Below are positions 1-7,805 of a stretch of DNA of 44,197 bases, one piece after another. The stretch's first letter is position 1, and each line of letters begins with the position of its first letter. The notes under the pieces were generated by a model. That model worked only from the letters and a program-made list of their open reading frames with translations. It had not been told where the DNA came from and did no database searches. A program made the position numbers and the translations under genes. The stretch is from Firmicutes bacterium UBA6226. Lineage in GTDB: Bacteria > Bacillota_A > Clostridia > Peptostreptococcales > Acidaminobacteraceae. The stretch spans positions 26,507-70,703 of the forward strand of contig DJWQ01000177.1 in the NCBI GenBank assembly GCA_002441045.1. Reading direction: 5' to 3'.

Positions 1-2
1 TT

Positions 3-422
3 GGTGAAAGAACAGCTGAAAATATTAAGATGAACATCGCTTGTGCGATGTTACCAGGTCAAGACAGACAAATGGAAGTTACAGGTAGAAATCTTGTTAC
101 AGGTCTTCCAAACACATTGCTTTTACAATCAAGTGAAATCTTTGAAGCTATAAGAGAACCGATTCAATCGATCGTTGAAGGTATTAAATCAACACTTGAA
201 AAAACACCACCTGAACTTTCTTCTGATATTTATCAATCAGGTATCGTTTTAGCTGGTGGTGGTGCACTACTAACAGATCTTGATAAATTAATTAAAAAAG
301 AAACGGGTATGCCTGTAAGAATCGCTGAAAATCCATTGGATTGCGTGGCAATCGGCACTAGTAAAGCAGTAGAAAGCTTCAATGAATTAAGAGAAGTATT
401 TATTAGCTCTAGAAACTTATAA
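3..422 (+). CDS. mreB: Rod shape-determining protein MreB/Mbl, C-terminal part
   Basis: Only the last ~139 residues are present; the gene enters from the left edge in the frame whose first full codon is at 3. MreB is the bacterial actin that forms membrane-associated filaments guiding the elongation machinery. The visible part is the C-terminal ATPase lobe of the actin fold, with the conserved nucleotide-binding segment [14 protein letters not shown] and the terminal stretch ending [11 protein letters not shown]. It is followed after 17 bases by mreC, as usual for mreBCD. MreB and its paralogue Mbl cannot be told apart from this fragment; the position ahead of mreC favours MreB. Confidence 0.93.
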   Translation, partial: GERTAENIKMNIACAMLPGQDRQMEVTGRNLVTGLPNTLLLQSSEIFEAIREPIQSIVEGIKSTLEKTPPELSSDIYQSGIVLAGGGALLTDLDKLIKKETGMPVRIAENPLDCVAIGTSKAVESFNELREVFISSRNL

Positions 423-439
423 AATAGATTGAGGTAAAG

Positions 440-1288
440 ATGGATAATCGCTTAAAGAAATTTGCGCTGATTTTGATTGGATCTTTACTCATCATCATGA
501 TGATTTTATCATTCGGAGGTAGAGATCGGATTACTTTCATTGAAAGTAAACTCGGATCTTTACTCATGCCGGTTCAACGCTTTTTTACCTCCGTTGGTAA
601 TTTTGTAGATGAAAAGACAGAACCGATTATCAATGTTCTTAATTATAAAGAGCTGAATGAAAATCTTGCGCTTGAAAATGAAGCCTTAAAAGAGCAGATC
701 GTCAATCTTACAATGTCACAGAAGGAGCTCGCTGAGTTAACAGAACTTAAGCGAGCGCTTAAGTATGTCGATTCAGATGCTCAAATTGGATATGTTTCCT
801 GTAATGTTATATCTAAAGATGTTGGTAATTGGTTCAACATGTTTACCATAGATGCTGGTATCAATCAAGGCATCAACAAGAATAGTACAGTAATTAATGG
901 CAATGGTTTGGTAGGTCTCGTTTACGAAGTAGGTGATAACTGGAGTAAAGTTATCTCAATCGTTGACCAAAAATCATCTGTAGGATTTGAAATGTTAAGG
1001 GTTACGGACGATTATGATGGTGTCTTAAGTGGTACGACGAACTATGAGCTTATAGGTGAATTGTTTGATCCCAAGGCGTCTGTAAAAGTAGGTGACTACA
1101 TCGTTACTTCTGGACTTGGGATGTATCCAAAGGGAATTCTAATTGGTAAAATCTATGAGGTTGTCGTAGACAAAGACTTAATTCTCAATAAAATCAAAGT
1201 AACGCCTGTTGTTGATTTTAGAAAAATTGATAAAGTTATGGTAATTCCATACGTTGAAAAAGAAGTTGAACAAGAGGGTGGTGAATGA
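440..1288 (+). CDS. mreC: Rod shape-determining protein MreC
   Basis: 282 residues, usual length. MreC is a membrane-anchored scaffold that links MreB filaments to the peptidoglycan synthases PBP2 and RodA. Seen: a short basic N-terminus and one membrane helix (about residues 8-25), a coiled coil with repeated E/L/K residues (about 70-110), then the beta-rich MreC core with the motif NGNGLVGLVYEVG. The C-terminus is acidic. The ATG has a GAGGTAAAG ribosome binding site. The stop codon lies one base before the mreD start, so translation is probably coupled. Confidence 0.95.
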   Translation: MDNRLKKFALILIGSLLIIMMILSFGGRDRITFIESKLGSLLMPVQRFFTSVGNFVDEKTEPIINVLNYKELNENLALENEALKEQIVNLTMSQKELAELTELKRALKYVDSDAQIGYVSCNVISKDVGNWFNMFTIDAGINQGINKNSTVINGNGLVGLVYEVGDNWSKVISIVDQKSSVGFEMLRVTDDYDGVLSGTTNYELIGELFDPKASVKVGDYIVTSGLGMYPKGILIGKIYEVVVDKDLILNKIKVTPVVDFRKIDKVMVIPYVEKEVEQEGGE

Positions 1289-1289
1289 T

Positions 1290-1787
1290 ATGAAGTATCG
1301 TTATATCATCCTTCTTGCACTTATAAACTTCATTTTGTCGAGTACGCTTTTTCAGCTGTTCAGAATCAATGGCGCAATGCCTAATTTTACAATTGTGATT
1401 GCAATCGTTTTAGCGGCATTGTCCACTTCGCAAAATGCTTATTTATTTGCATTTATTTCGGGTGCTTTGCAGGATATGTTTTTAGGAAGAATGTTAGGCG
1501 TTAATTTTTTGATTTATGGTTTAATTGTGTATCTTGTACTTTACCTTATCGAAGTATTATTCAAAGGTAATTTTATGACGCCGTTGTTTTTAATGGCAAT
1601 TGGTACGATCATTTATCATTTCGTGTTCTATTTGATTATGTTTTTTATACAATCGACAATTCCATTTTCATTGATGTACTTAAAAATTGCCACGGAAATT
1701 GCCATGAATGTTCTTTTAGGGTATTTCATTTATGCGTGGGTGTTTAAACGAGTTCATGGTTACAAGCTAGGAGACTTCAATGCTTAA
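1290..1787 (+). CDS. mreD: Rod shape-determining protein MreD
   Basis: 165 residues, almost wholly hydrophobic, with about five membrane helices, as in the MreD family of integral membrane partners of MreC. The ATG at 1290 is chosen over an upstream TTG at 1254 because GAGGGTGG sits the right distance before it and because the longer form adds a charged tail inside mreC. Family assignment rests on hydropathy, length and position between mreC and the PBP2 gene, since MreD sequences diverge strongly. It overlaps the next gene by 8 bases. Confidence 0.88.
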   Translation: MKYRYIILLALINFILSSTLFQLFRINGAMPNFTIVIAIVLAALSTSQNAYLFAFISGALQDMFLGRMLGVNFLIYGLIVYLVLYLIEVLFKGNFMTPLFLMAIGTIIYHFVFYLIMFFIQSTIPFSLMYLKIATEIAMNVLLGYFIYAWVFKRVHGYKLGDFNA

Positions 1788-4653
1788 TTTACTTAAAGAT
1801 CGAAAAATTCATATAATGCTCGGTTTGCTCATTATTTTTGTTCTCTTGGGTTATAGTCTTTATGACATTACCATTACGCACGGTGAAGAGTATTATCAAA
1901 AATCGATTAGTAACAGAATTAAAAAAATCGAGACACAAGCCAAACGTGGCGATATTTATGATCGAAATGGACAGTTGCTTGCAACGAGTGAGGTTGGTTT
2001 TGCAATTGAGTTAAATAGTAGTATCGTTCCAACGGATGCTTTTTCTCAAAAAATGATTGAAATTTATGATTTCCTCGAAGCACAAGGGGAGGAACATCTA
2101 GAATTTCCAATCTATATAGAAAATGGCAATTATAAATTTAGATTTGATGAAAGTATAAAAAAATGGCTTTATGACAATGGTTATGATGAAAGCTGGACTG
2201 CTGAAGCTGTTTTTGATGATATTCGATCTGCTAACTATATTGATCCTGAACTGAGTGATTATGAAGCTTATCGAATTTTATACAATCAAGGAAAATACTT
2301 GCCTATTTCAACTTCTAAGATGCTATTCTTAGAACAAATTTATAAAACGACTTTCTTAAAAATGTATGGTTTAGATGAAAACATCTCTGCGAAAGATGCT
2401 TTTCAAAAAATAAGGTCGAGATCTGAATTTAGAATTAGCGAAGATTATTCTGATGAAGATGCTTATAAAATTCTTATCTTCAGACACACGATTAAGGAAC
2501 AAGGCTATCTAAAGTACGAACCAATAACTGTAGCTAGTTCAGTGTCTAAAGAAACTGCAATATTGGTTCAAGAAAAAGGTTATGATTTGCCAGGTATTTC
2601 AGTCAATTACACGACGATTCGAACCTATCCAAACAGCTCAACTGCGGCACATATTCTAGGCTACATGGGTAAAATCGCCACTGATACTGAAATTGAAAAT
2701 TATATTAATCAAAAAGGCTATAATAGAAATCAAGTTATTGGAAAAACAGGAATTGAAGGCGCTTATGAAGACGCATTACACGGTGAAAATGGCTATAAGT
2801 ATATTGAGGTTGACGTCTACGGAAAGTATGTTGCCGATGTAGACGAAGCTTCATATGGTCTAGACAGTAAAGACGCCAAATCAGGTGAAGATATCTATTT
2901 AACCATTGACTTGGATTTACAAAAAGTTTTAGAACAGGGACTTGAAAAAGCTTTGATAGCACTTCAAACGGGTGGTGTCTATGAAAGCCCCTGGGGCGAT
3001 TATAAATACGATCAGTATGCAAATGCAGAAACTGCTGCAGGTGTTGTGGTTGATGTAAAGACAGGCGAAGTACTCGCATCTGCGAGTTATCCGTCTTACG
3101 ATGTGAATTTATTCTCAACAGGCATCAACCAAGAGGACTGGAATGCGCTTAATCCAGTTAACAAACGCAATCCATTAGCAGCGCGTCCGCTATATAATAC
3201 TGCAACGATGATGGCGGTTCAGCCTGGCTCTATCTACAAGATGATGACAGGGTATGCGGCATTACAGCAAGGTTTAGACCCTTACCAAAAACTTTATTCT
3301 GATGGTTATGTTGAAATCGGTAACCAAAGATTTGGTTGTTGGTATTGGAACGATTATGGTGGTAAACATGGTCCTACTGATTTCTTTAAAGCGATTGAAG
3401 TGTCATGTAACTATTATTTCTTTAATATATCAAATGGTAAGGACTACTATAGAGGCGTGCCTCTTAATTTCGAAATGAATCCTACAATTATGACGGAATA
3501 TTCTAAGCTATTCGGTTTAGATCGTAAAACTGGCGTTGAGATTAGTGAGGTCTCAATGGGATTGCCTGAACCTGAAAAGAAGAAGAGAACTATTATGGCT
3601 CTATTATCTAATCAACTGCATTTAATTGCAAAAAACTATTTTCCAGAAGAGTTGATTGATACTGAAGATAAATTGGATGCACTTGTAGATACCATTGTCA
3701 GTTGGTCGGATGATAATCCAGGTAGAGGAGAGCTTATCAACCGTTTGTTAGAGTTAGGAAGTAATCCAGATTATTATATTACTGAAGAGTTAGCTGATAT
3801 TATTAAGTACGACTATTTCAACTTGATGAAATGGTATGAAAGTGATACGTTGAATCTTTCGATTGGACAAGGTGATCATACCTATACACCAATGCAAATA
3901 GCAAGGTATATCGCAACAATAGCCAATGGTGGTTATCTCAATGAGCTGACTTTTATAAAAAAAGTGGGTGACATCGCGCAGAATAAGAATGCAGATGTTA
4001 CAGAAAGCTTTGACACAAAGGGCAATCTCAATTATGTTAAACAGGCAATGCTTCAGGTGACTAAAGGAACATCTTCTTCCGTTCAAAAGATATTCAAAGA
4101 TATGCCACTTAATATCGCTGCAAAAACTGGAACTGCACAGAAGGAAGGTTTAATTCCACCTCTAGATGAAGTTGCATATTTGACTGAATATCTAAATGAA
4201 CTGGCGCCGGGTCTTAAGATTGAAGATGTTGAAGAAAAAACGATTGAAATCATCAAACAGCGTAGTGAAGAAATGGCTGTGCTCGAAAAACAAAGAGATG
4301 AAGCAACTTCAGATGAAGATAAAGCCATCAAAGATGAAAAGTTGGAATCTTTGATTCAAAAAGATTATCTTAACAAAGGCTCGGCAATGCGTGAGGCAAT
4401 AAAGGAAATGACAAATTATACATTAACGGATGAGGATTTGAATCAGTTCCGCTTGCCATACGATAACTATTCATGGTTTGTTTCATTTGCGCCATATGAA
4501 GATCCAGAAATTGCAGTGGTCATTTTTATTCCACAAGGTGGTCAAGGGTATTACTCTGCACCAGTTGCTAGAGATGTATATGCTCAGTATTTCGGATTGG
4601 AGCCAGTAGTAGAAAGTGATGAAGTAATTGAAGTTCCTAAAGACCAAGATTAA
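1780..4653 (+). CDS. mrdA: Penicillin-binding protein 2 (elongasome transpeptidase), long clostridial form
   Basis: 957 residues. A class B PBP that cross-links peptidoglycan during cylinder elongation, working with RodA. It has one N-terminal membrane helix (about 12-31), the dimerisation domain start motif RGDIYDRNG, and a transpeptidase domain with all three active-site motifs: SIYK (S484, K487), SCN (542-544) and KTG (782-784, in AAKTGTAQ). Most PBP2 proteins have 600-700 residues; the excess sits in two charged inserts, roughly 595-685 between SxN and KTG, and 788-890 after KTG, the latter with coiled-coil character. Long PBP2s of this type are known in Clostridia. mreD overlaps its start by 8 bases. 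The gene ends the mre operon ahead of a probable promoter for minC. Confidence 0.93.
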   Translation: MLNLLKDRKIHIMLGLLIIFVLLGYSLYDITITHGEEYYQKSISNRIKKIETQAKRGDIYDRNGQLLATSEVGFAIELNSSIVPTDAFSQKMIEIYDFLEAQGEEHLEFPIYIENGNYKFRFDESIKKWLYDNGYDESWTAEAVFDDIRSANYIDPELSDYEAYRILYNQGKYLPISTSKMLFLEQIYKTTFLKMYGLDENISAKDAFQKIRSRSEFRISEDYSDEDAYKILIFRHTIKEQGYLKYEPITVASSVSKETAILVQEKGYDLPGISVNYTTIRTYPNSSTAAHILGYMGKIATDTEIENYINQKGYNRNQVIGKTGIEGAYEDALHGENGYKYIEVDVYGKYVADVDEASYGLDSKDAKSGEDIYLTIDLDLQKVLEQGLEKALIALQTGGVYESPWGDYKYDQYANAETAAGVVVDVKTGEVLASASYPSYDVNLFSTGINQEDWNALNPVNKRNPLAARPLYNTATMMAVQPGSIYKMMTGYAALQQGLDPYQKLYSDGYVEIGNQRFGCWYWNDYGGKHGPTDFFKAIEVSCNYYFFNISNGKDYYRGVPLNFEMNPTIMTEYSKLFGLDRKTGVEISEVSMGLPEPEKKKRTIMALLSNQLHLIAKNYFPEELIDTEDKLDALVDTIVSWSDDNPGRGELINRLLELGSNPDYYITEELADIIKYDYFNLMKWYESDTLNLSIGQGDHTYTPMQIARYIATIANGGYLNELTFIKKVGDIAQNKNADVTESFDTKGNLNYVKQAMLQVTKGTSSSVQKIFKDMPLNIAAKTGTAQKEGLIPPLDEVAYLTEYLNELAPGLKIEDVEEKTIEIIKQRSEEMAVLEKQRDEATSDEDKAIKDEKLESLIQKDYLNKGSAMREAIKEMTNYTLTDEDLNQFRLPYDNYSWFVSFAPYEDPEIAVVIFIPQGGQGYYSAPVARDVYAQYFGLEPVVESDEVIEVPKDQD

Positions 4654-4660
4654 CTGTTGG

Positions 4661-4689
4661 TTGTGAAATCTGTCAAAATAAGTTAAAAT
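4661..4689 (+). promoter_or_regulatory. Candidate sigma-A promoter for minC
   Basis: TTGTGA (4661-4666), 17-base spacer, TAAAAT (4684-4689), about 50 bases before the minC start. The -35 box matches the consensus at four of six positions. It lies in the 84-base gap after the PBP2 gene, so minCDE could be transcribed separately from mreBCD-PBP2. Confidence 0.45.
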
Positions 4690-4737
4690 AATAATGATGC
4701 AGTAATAACTGTAAAAATACGAGCTGGTGGTGATGAA

Positions 4738-5478
4738 ATGGCCTCAAAAGGTCCAGTTGAATTCAAAGGAAAGTTAAATGGACTTTACTTGAATATTGAC
4801 ACCAACGTTTCTTTTGATATTGCGCTCAATCATTTAAAAACATTGTTAAAAGAGCGTGGTGACTTTTATAAAGGCTCCAAAATAATCGGTGTCAATGGTG
4901 CAGAGCTTAATTACAAGCAAAAAGCAGCTATTGAAATGCTTGTCTTTGATGAGTATGGCATTGAAGTTGAGAGTCTAGAAGAAGTCAAAGAAAAAAGCCC
5001 AAAAACGACTAAATTATCTAATCGTACTGCTGAAGTTAGCGAACCACAAGTTGAGACTAAGGTTGAGACTAAAATTGTTGAAAAGATTGTAGAGAAAATA
5101 GTTGAGGTTCAGGTACCAGTGCCTGTACAGAGCGATGCGCATAAGTTTTGTGATACGCATTTTGTATTTGGTACCATGCGCTCTGGTAAATCTGTTCATT
5201 TTCCTGGTCATGTCGTCGTAATAGGTGATGTAAATCCAGGAGCTGAAGTTGTAGCAGAAGGCAATATAATCGTCATGGGGAGAGTACTAGGGTTTATTCA
5301 TGCCGGTTCTGCTGGTAATGATAAAGCTGTAGTAATCGCTAATTTGTTGAAACCGACTCAAATCAGAATCTCAAAATTTATTTCGGTGCCACCAAGCGAT
5401 GATGAAACGATTCATACGACGGTTCCTGAAAAAGCAACTGTGAGTAATGGTGTTATTAAAATTGAGAAATGTCATTAA
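4738..5478 (+). CDS. minC: Septum site-determining protein MinC
   Basis: 246 residues. MinC is the FtsZ-polymerisation inhibitor of the Min system and is brought to the membrane by MinD. Seen: an N-terminal domain (1 to ~90) and a C-terminal beta-helix domain (about 135-235) with the conserved segments FPGHVVVIGDVNPGAEV, GNIIVMGRVLG and HAGSAGN. The joining linker (residues 100-131) is a repetitive V/E/K stretch (VETKVETKIVEKIVEKIVE) ending in a Pro/Val run. The ATG follows GGTGGTGATGAA. It is the first gene of minC-minD-minE. Confidence 0.95.
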   Translation: MASKGPVEFKGKLNGLYLNIDTNVSFDIALNHLKTLLKERGDFYKGSKIIGVNGAELNYKQKAAIEMLVFDEYGIEVESLEEVKEKSPKTTKLSNRTAEVSEPQVETKVETKIVEKIVEKIVEVQVPVPVQSDAHKFCDTHFVFGTMRSGKSVHFPGHVVVIGDVNPGAEVVAEGNIIVMGRVLGFIHAGSAGNDKAVVIANLLKPTQIRISKFISVPPSDDETIHTTVPEKATVSNGVIKIEKCH

Positions 5479-5495
5479 ATAAGGCTTTTGATGGA

Positions 5496-5524
5496 TTGTA
5501 TAGAGATACAACCAGTGCGATAAT
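5496..5524 (+). promoter_or_regulatory. Candidate minD promoter overlapped by a palindrome
   Basis: TTGTAT (5496-5501), 17-base spacer, GATAAT (5519-5524), in the 86 bases between minC and minD. The -35 hexamer is also the left arm of a perfect 6-bp inverted repeat TTGTAT-AGAG-ATACAA (5496-5511). That arrangement could mark an operator. The promoter call is inference from spacing and box match. Confidence 0.5.
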
Positions 5525-5564
5525 AGTAAAAATAGACTAGTAAGTTTTTGGAGGGTGTAATATA

Positions 5565-6362
5565 ATGGGCGAAGCGATCGTAGTAACATCTGGAAAGGGC
5601 GGCGTTGGTAAAACCACAACTACCGCAAATATTGGAGCTGCTTTAGCATTACTTGGTAAAAGAGTATGTGTTATCGATGCAGATATCGGACTTCGTAACT
5701 TAGACATCGTTATGGGGCTCGAAAATAGAATCGTTTACGATATCGTAGATGTCGTTACTGGCGTTTGTAGAGTGAAGCAAGCGTTGATCAGAGATAAAAG
5801 ATTTGAAAATTTATCGTTGTTACCTGCAGCTCAAACAAAAGATAAAAACGCAGTAACGCCTGATCAAATGAAAGAATTGATTGAAGATTTAAAGAAAACG
5901 CATGATTATGTATTGGTGGATTGTCCAGCTGGTATTGAGCAAGGCTTTAAAAATGCTATCGCTGGTGCAGATAGAGCTGTAGTTGTTACAACTCCTGAAG
6001 TTTCAGCTGTTAGAGATGCTGATAGGATTATTGGTTTACTCGAAGCGGCAGAAATTAACAATCCAAGATTAATCGTCAATCGTCTTAGAGTCGATATGGT
6101 AAAAAGAGGCGAAATGATGAACGTCCAAGATATTGAAGATATCTTAGCAGTTGACTTAATCGGTGTCGTTCCAGATGACGAAGAAGTCGTAATGAGCACA
6201 AATAGAGGTGAACCTGCAGTATTTAAAGACCAATCATTATCTGGTATGGCTTTTAGAAATATCGCTAAAAGAATCACTGGAGAAGATGTGGCATTTTTAG
6301 AATTTGACGTTCAGGAAAGCTTTTTGGAAAAAATCAAAAAAGCGTTATCATTTGGCAAATAG
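5565..6362 (+). CDS. minD: Septum site-determining ATPase MinD
   Basis: 265 residues, full length. A ParA/MinD-type ATPase that binds membrane in the ATP form, recruits MinC and is released by MinE. Seen: the deviant Walker A motif GKGGVGKTT (residues 9-17), the segment VIDADIGLRNLD, and VLVDCPAGIEQGF as the Walker B region. The C-terminus ends in a Lys/Phe/Leu-rich amphipathic helix (FLEKIKKALSFGK) typical of the MinD membrane-targeting sequence. The ATG follows GGAGGGTG. minE starts 9 bases after the stop. Confidence 0.97.
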   Translation: MGEAIVVTSGKGGVGKTTTTANIGAALALLGKRVCVIDADIGLRNLDIVMGLENRIVYDIVDVVTGVCRVKQALIRDKRFENLSLLPAAQTKDKNAVTPDQMKELIEDLKKTHDYVLVDCPAGIEQGFKNAIAGADRAVVVTTPEVSAVRDADRIIGLLEAAEINNPRLIVNRLRVDMVKRGEMMNVQDIEDILAVDLIGVVPDDEEVVMSTNRGEPAVFKDQSLSGMAFRNIAKRITGEDVAFLEFDVQESFLEKIKKALSFGK

Positions 6363-6371
6363 GAGGGGTTT

Positions 6372-6638
6372 ATGTTTGATTTATTTGGTTTTCTAAATAG
6401 CAAACCTCAGAGCAAAAATGTGGCCAAGGATCGCTTGAAACTGGTCTTAGTCCACGATCGATCGAATTGTTCGCCTGAGTTGCTTGAGCTATTAAAGAAA
6501 GATATTTTGTCATCAATATCGGAACACGTGGATTATGATCCATCTGATATGGATATTAAAATCACTAGAACACATGATGACGAATCCGGTAAACCGGTTT
6601 TGGTCGCTAGTATTCCGATTAAGAATTTGAAGCGTTAA
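6372..6638 (+). CDS. minE: Cell division topological specificity factor MinE
   Basis: 88 residues, family length. MinE stimulates MinD ATPase and displaces MinC from the membrane. Seen: an N-terminal amphipathic membrane-binding stretch (MFDLFGFLN), then the MinD-contact and beta region with AKDRLKLVLVHDRSN and a C-terminal dimer domain containing VDYDPSDMDIKI. A strong GGAGGGG site precedes the ATG. It is followed directly by a terminator hairpin. Confidence 0.95.
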   Translation: MFDLFGFLNSKPQSKNVAKDRLKLVLVHDRSNCSPELLELLKKDILSSISEHVDYDPSDMDIKITRTHDDESGKPVLVASIPIKNLKR

Positions 6639-6640
6639 CC

Positions 6641-6663
6641 AAAGGTCCTTCGGGACCTTTTTT
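6641..6663 (+). terminator. Intrinsic terminator after minE
   Basis: Perfect 8-bp stem AAAGGTCC/GGACCTTT closed by a TTCG tetraloop and followed by further T residues. It ends 15 bases before the rodA start codon, leaving no room for a promoter between them, so it may act as an attenuator within the operon. Confidence 0.88.
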
Positions 6664-6678
6664 AAATGAGGTGTTAAA

Positions 6679-7791
6679 GTGAATTTGAAGAGAATCGTTA
6701 CGAGCTTTGACTATATATTAATTGGAATTGTATTAGCGCTATTTACTTTAGGGCTATTTGCCATTGCTAGTGCAACTGATGTAATGAATGTTGGGATGAC
6801 AAGACAAGTTCAATTACAGGCTTTTTCATTCGTTTTTGGACTTGTGTTGATTGGCATACTCCAATTTATTAACTATGAGGTCGTAGGGGAATTTTACTGG
6901 TGGATATATGGTATAGCGATTATACTTTTGGTAATCATTTTTATTCCAGGTGTGGGTATTGAACGTTTTGGTTCCAGAAGTTGGATCAATTTAGGTCCAA
7001 TTGACTTCCAAACTAGTGAAATAGCAAAAATTGCATACATTATCTTTTTAGCAAAGTTTGCTGAAAAAAATGGGGGTATGCGCTCTATTAAATCAGTTAT
7101 CAAAGCGGGAATTGCACTTATTCCTATCCTTTTACTCATTCTCAAACAGCCAGATCTCGGTTCTGCTCTTGTATTCGTATCAGCTACATTTGGTATCCTT
7201 TTGGCAAGTGGTATGCGCTACTGGCAGATAGGTGGTGGTTTATTGGCAGTTGTTGGGCTAACGCCATTAATTTATCCCTATTTAGAAACGCACCAACGTG
7301 AGAGAATTGATGCATTTTTAAACCCAAATGATTTGACTTTACCAGGTAATTATCACGTAATGCAGTCAAAGATTACGATAGGCTCTGGAATGATGTATGG
7401 TAGAGGATTATTTCAAGGGGTATACCATAGACTTAATTATTTGCCCGTTCAAGAATCCGATTTTATATTTGCCGTTTTTGTGGAAGAGACTGGATTTGTA
7501 GGTGGCATTGCAGTAATTGCTCTATATTTGTTTTTTCTGTTAAGAATGATTAGCCTGAGCAGACGTGTAAAAGATGAGTTTGGTTCAAATATAATCATTG
7601 GAATTATATTTATGTTTGCTTTTCAAATAATTGAAAATATCGCAATGACATTGGGTAGAATGCCAGTAACGGGAATAACATTACCGTTCTTTAGCTACGG
7701 TTCAACTTCAATCGTTTCCAGTATGTTGGCGATTGGGATAGTTGAATCCATATATATTAGAAGAAAGAAAGGCACTTTCTTTAACGCATAG
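6679..7791 (+). CDS. rodA: Peptidoglycan glycosyltransferase RodA (SEDS family)
   Basis: 370 residues with about ten membrane helices. SEDS glycan polymerase partnering PBP2 in side-wall synthesis. Family signatures seen: ERFGSRSWINLGPIDFQTSE and KQPDLGSALVF in the middle, LNYLPVQESDFIFAVFVEE, and the terminal GITLPFFSYGSTS. The start is GTG 6679, preceded by GAGGTG. The context beside the shape genes and minCDE favours RodA over FtsW. It is the last shape gene of the cluster; the following radical-SAM gene starts 14 bases on. Confidence 0.92.
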   Translation: MNLKRIVTSFDYILIGIVLALFTLGLFAIASATDVMNVGMTRQVQLQAFSFVFGLVLIGILQFINYEVVGEFYWWIYGIAIILLVIIFIPGVGIERFGSRSWINLGPIDFQTSEIAKIAYIIFLAKFAEKNGGMRSIKSVIKAGIALIPILLLILKQPDLGSALVFVSATFGILLASGMRYWQIGGGLLAVVGLTPLIYPYLETHQRERIDAFLNPNDLTLPGNYHVMQSKITIGSGMMYGRGLFQGVYHRLNYLPVQESDFIFAVFVEETGFVGGIAVIALYLFFLLRMISLSRRVKDEFGSNIIIGIIFMFAFQIIENIAMTLGRMPVTGITLPFFSYGSTSIVSSMLAIGIVESIYIRRKKGTFFNA

Positions 7792-7805
7792 TACTAGGAG
7801 GAACC

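Noticed and set aside
2735..3118. Minus-strand ORF inside the PBP2 gene
   Set aside because: It lies wholly within a well-supported gene, has no recognisable motif or SD, and its His/Arg/Leu-rich composition is typical of an antisense shadow frame.
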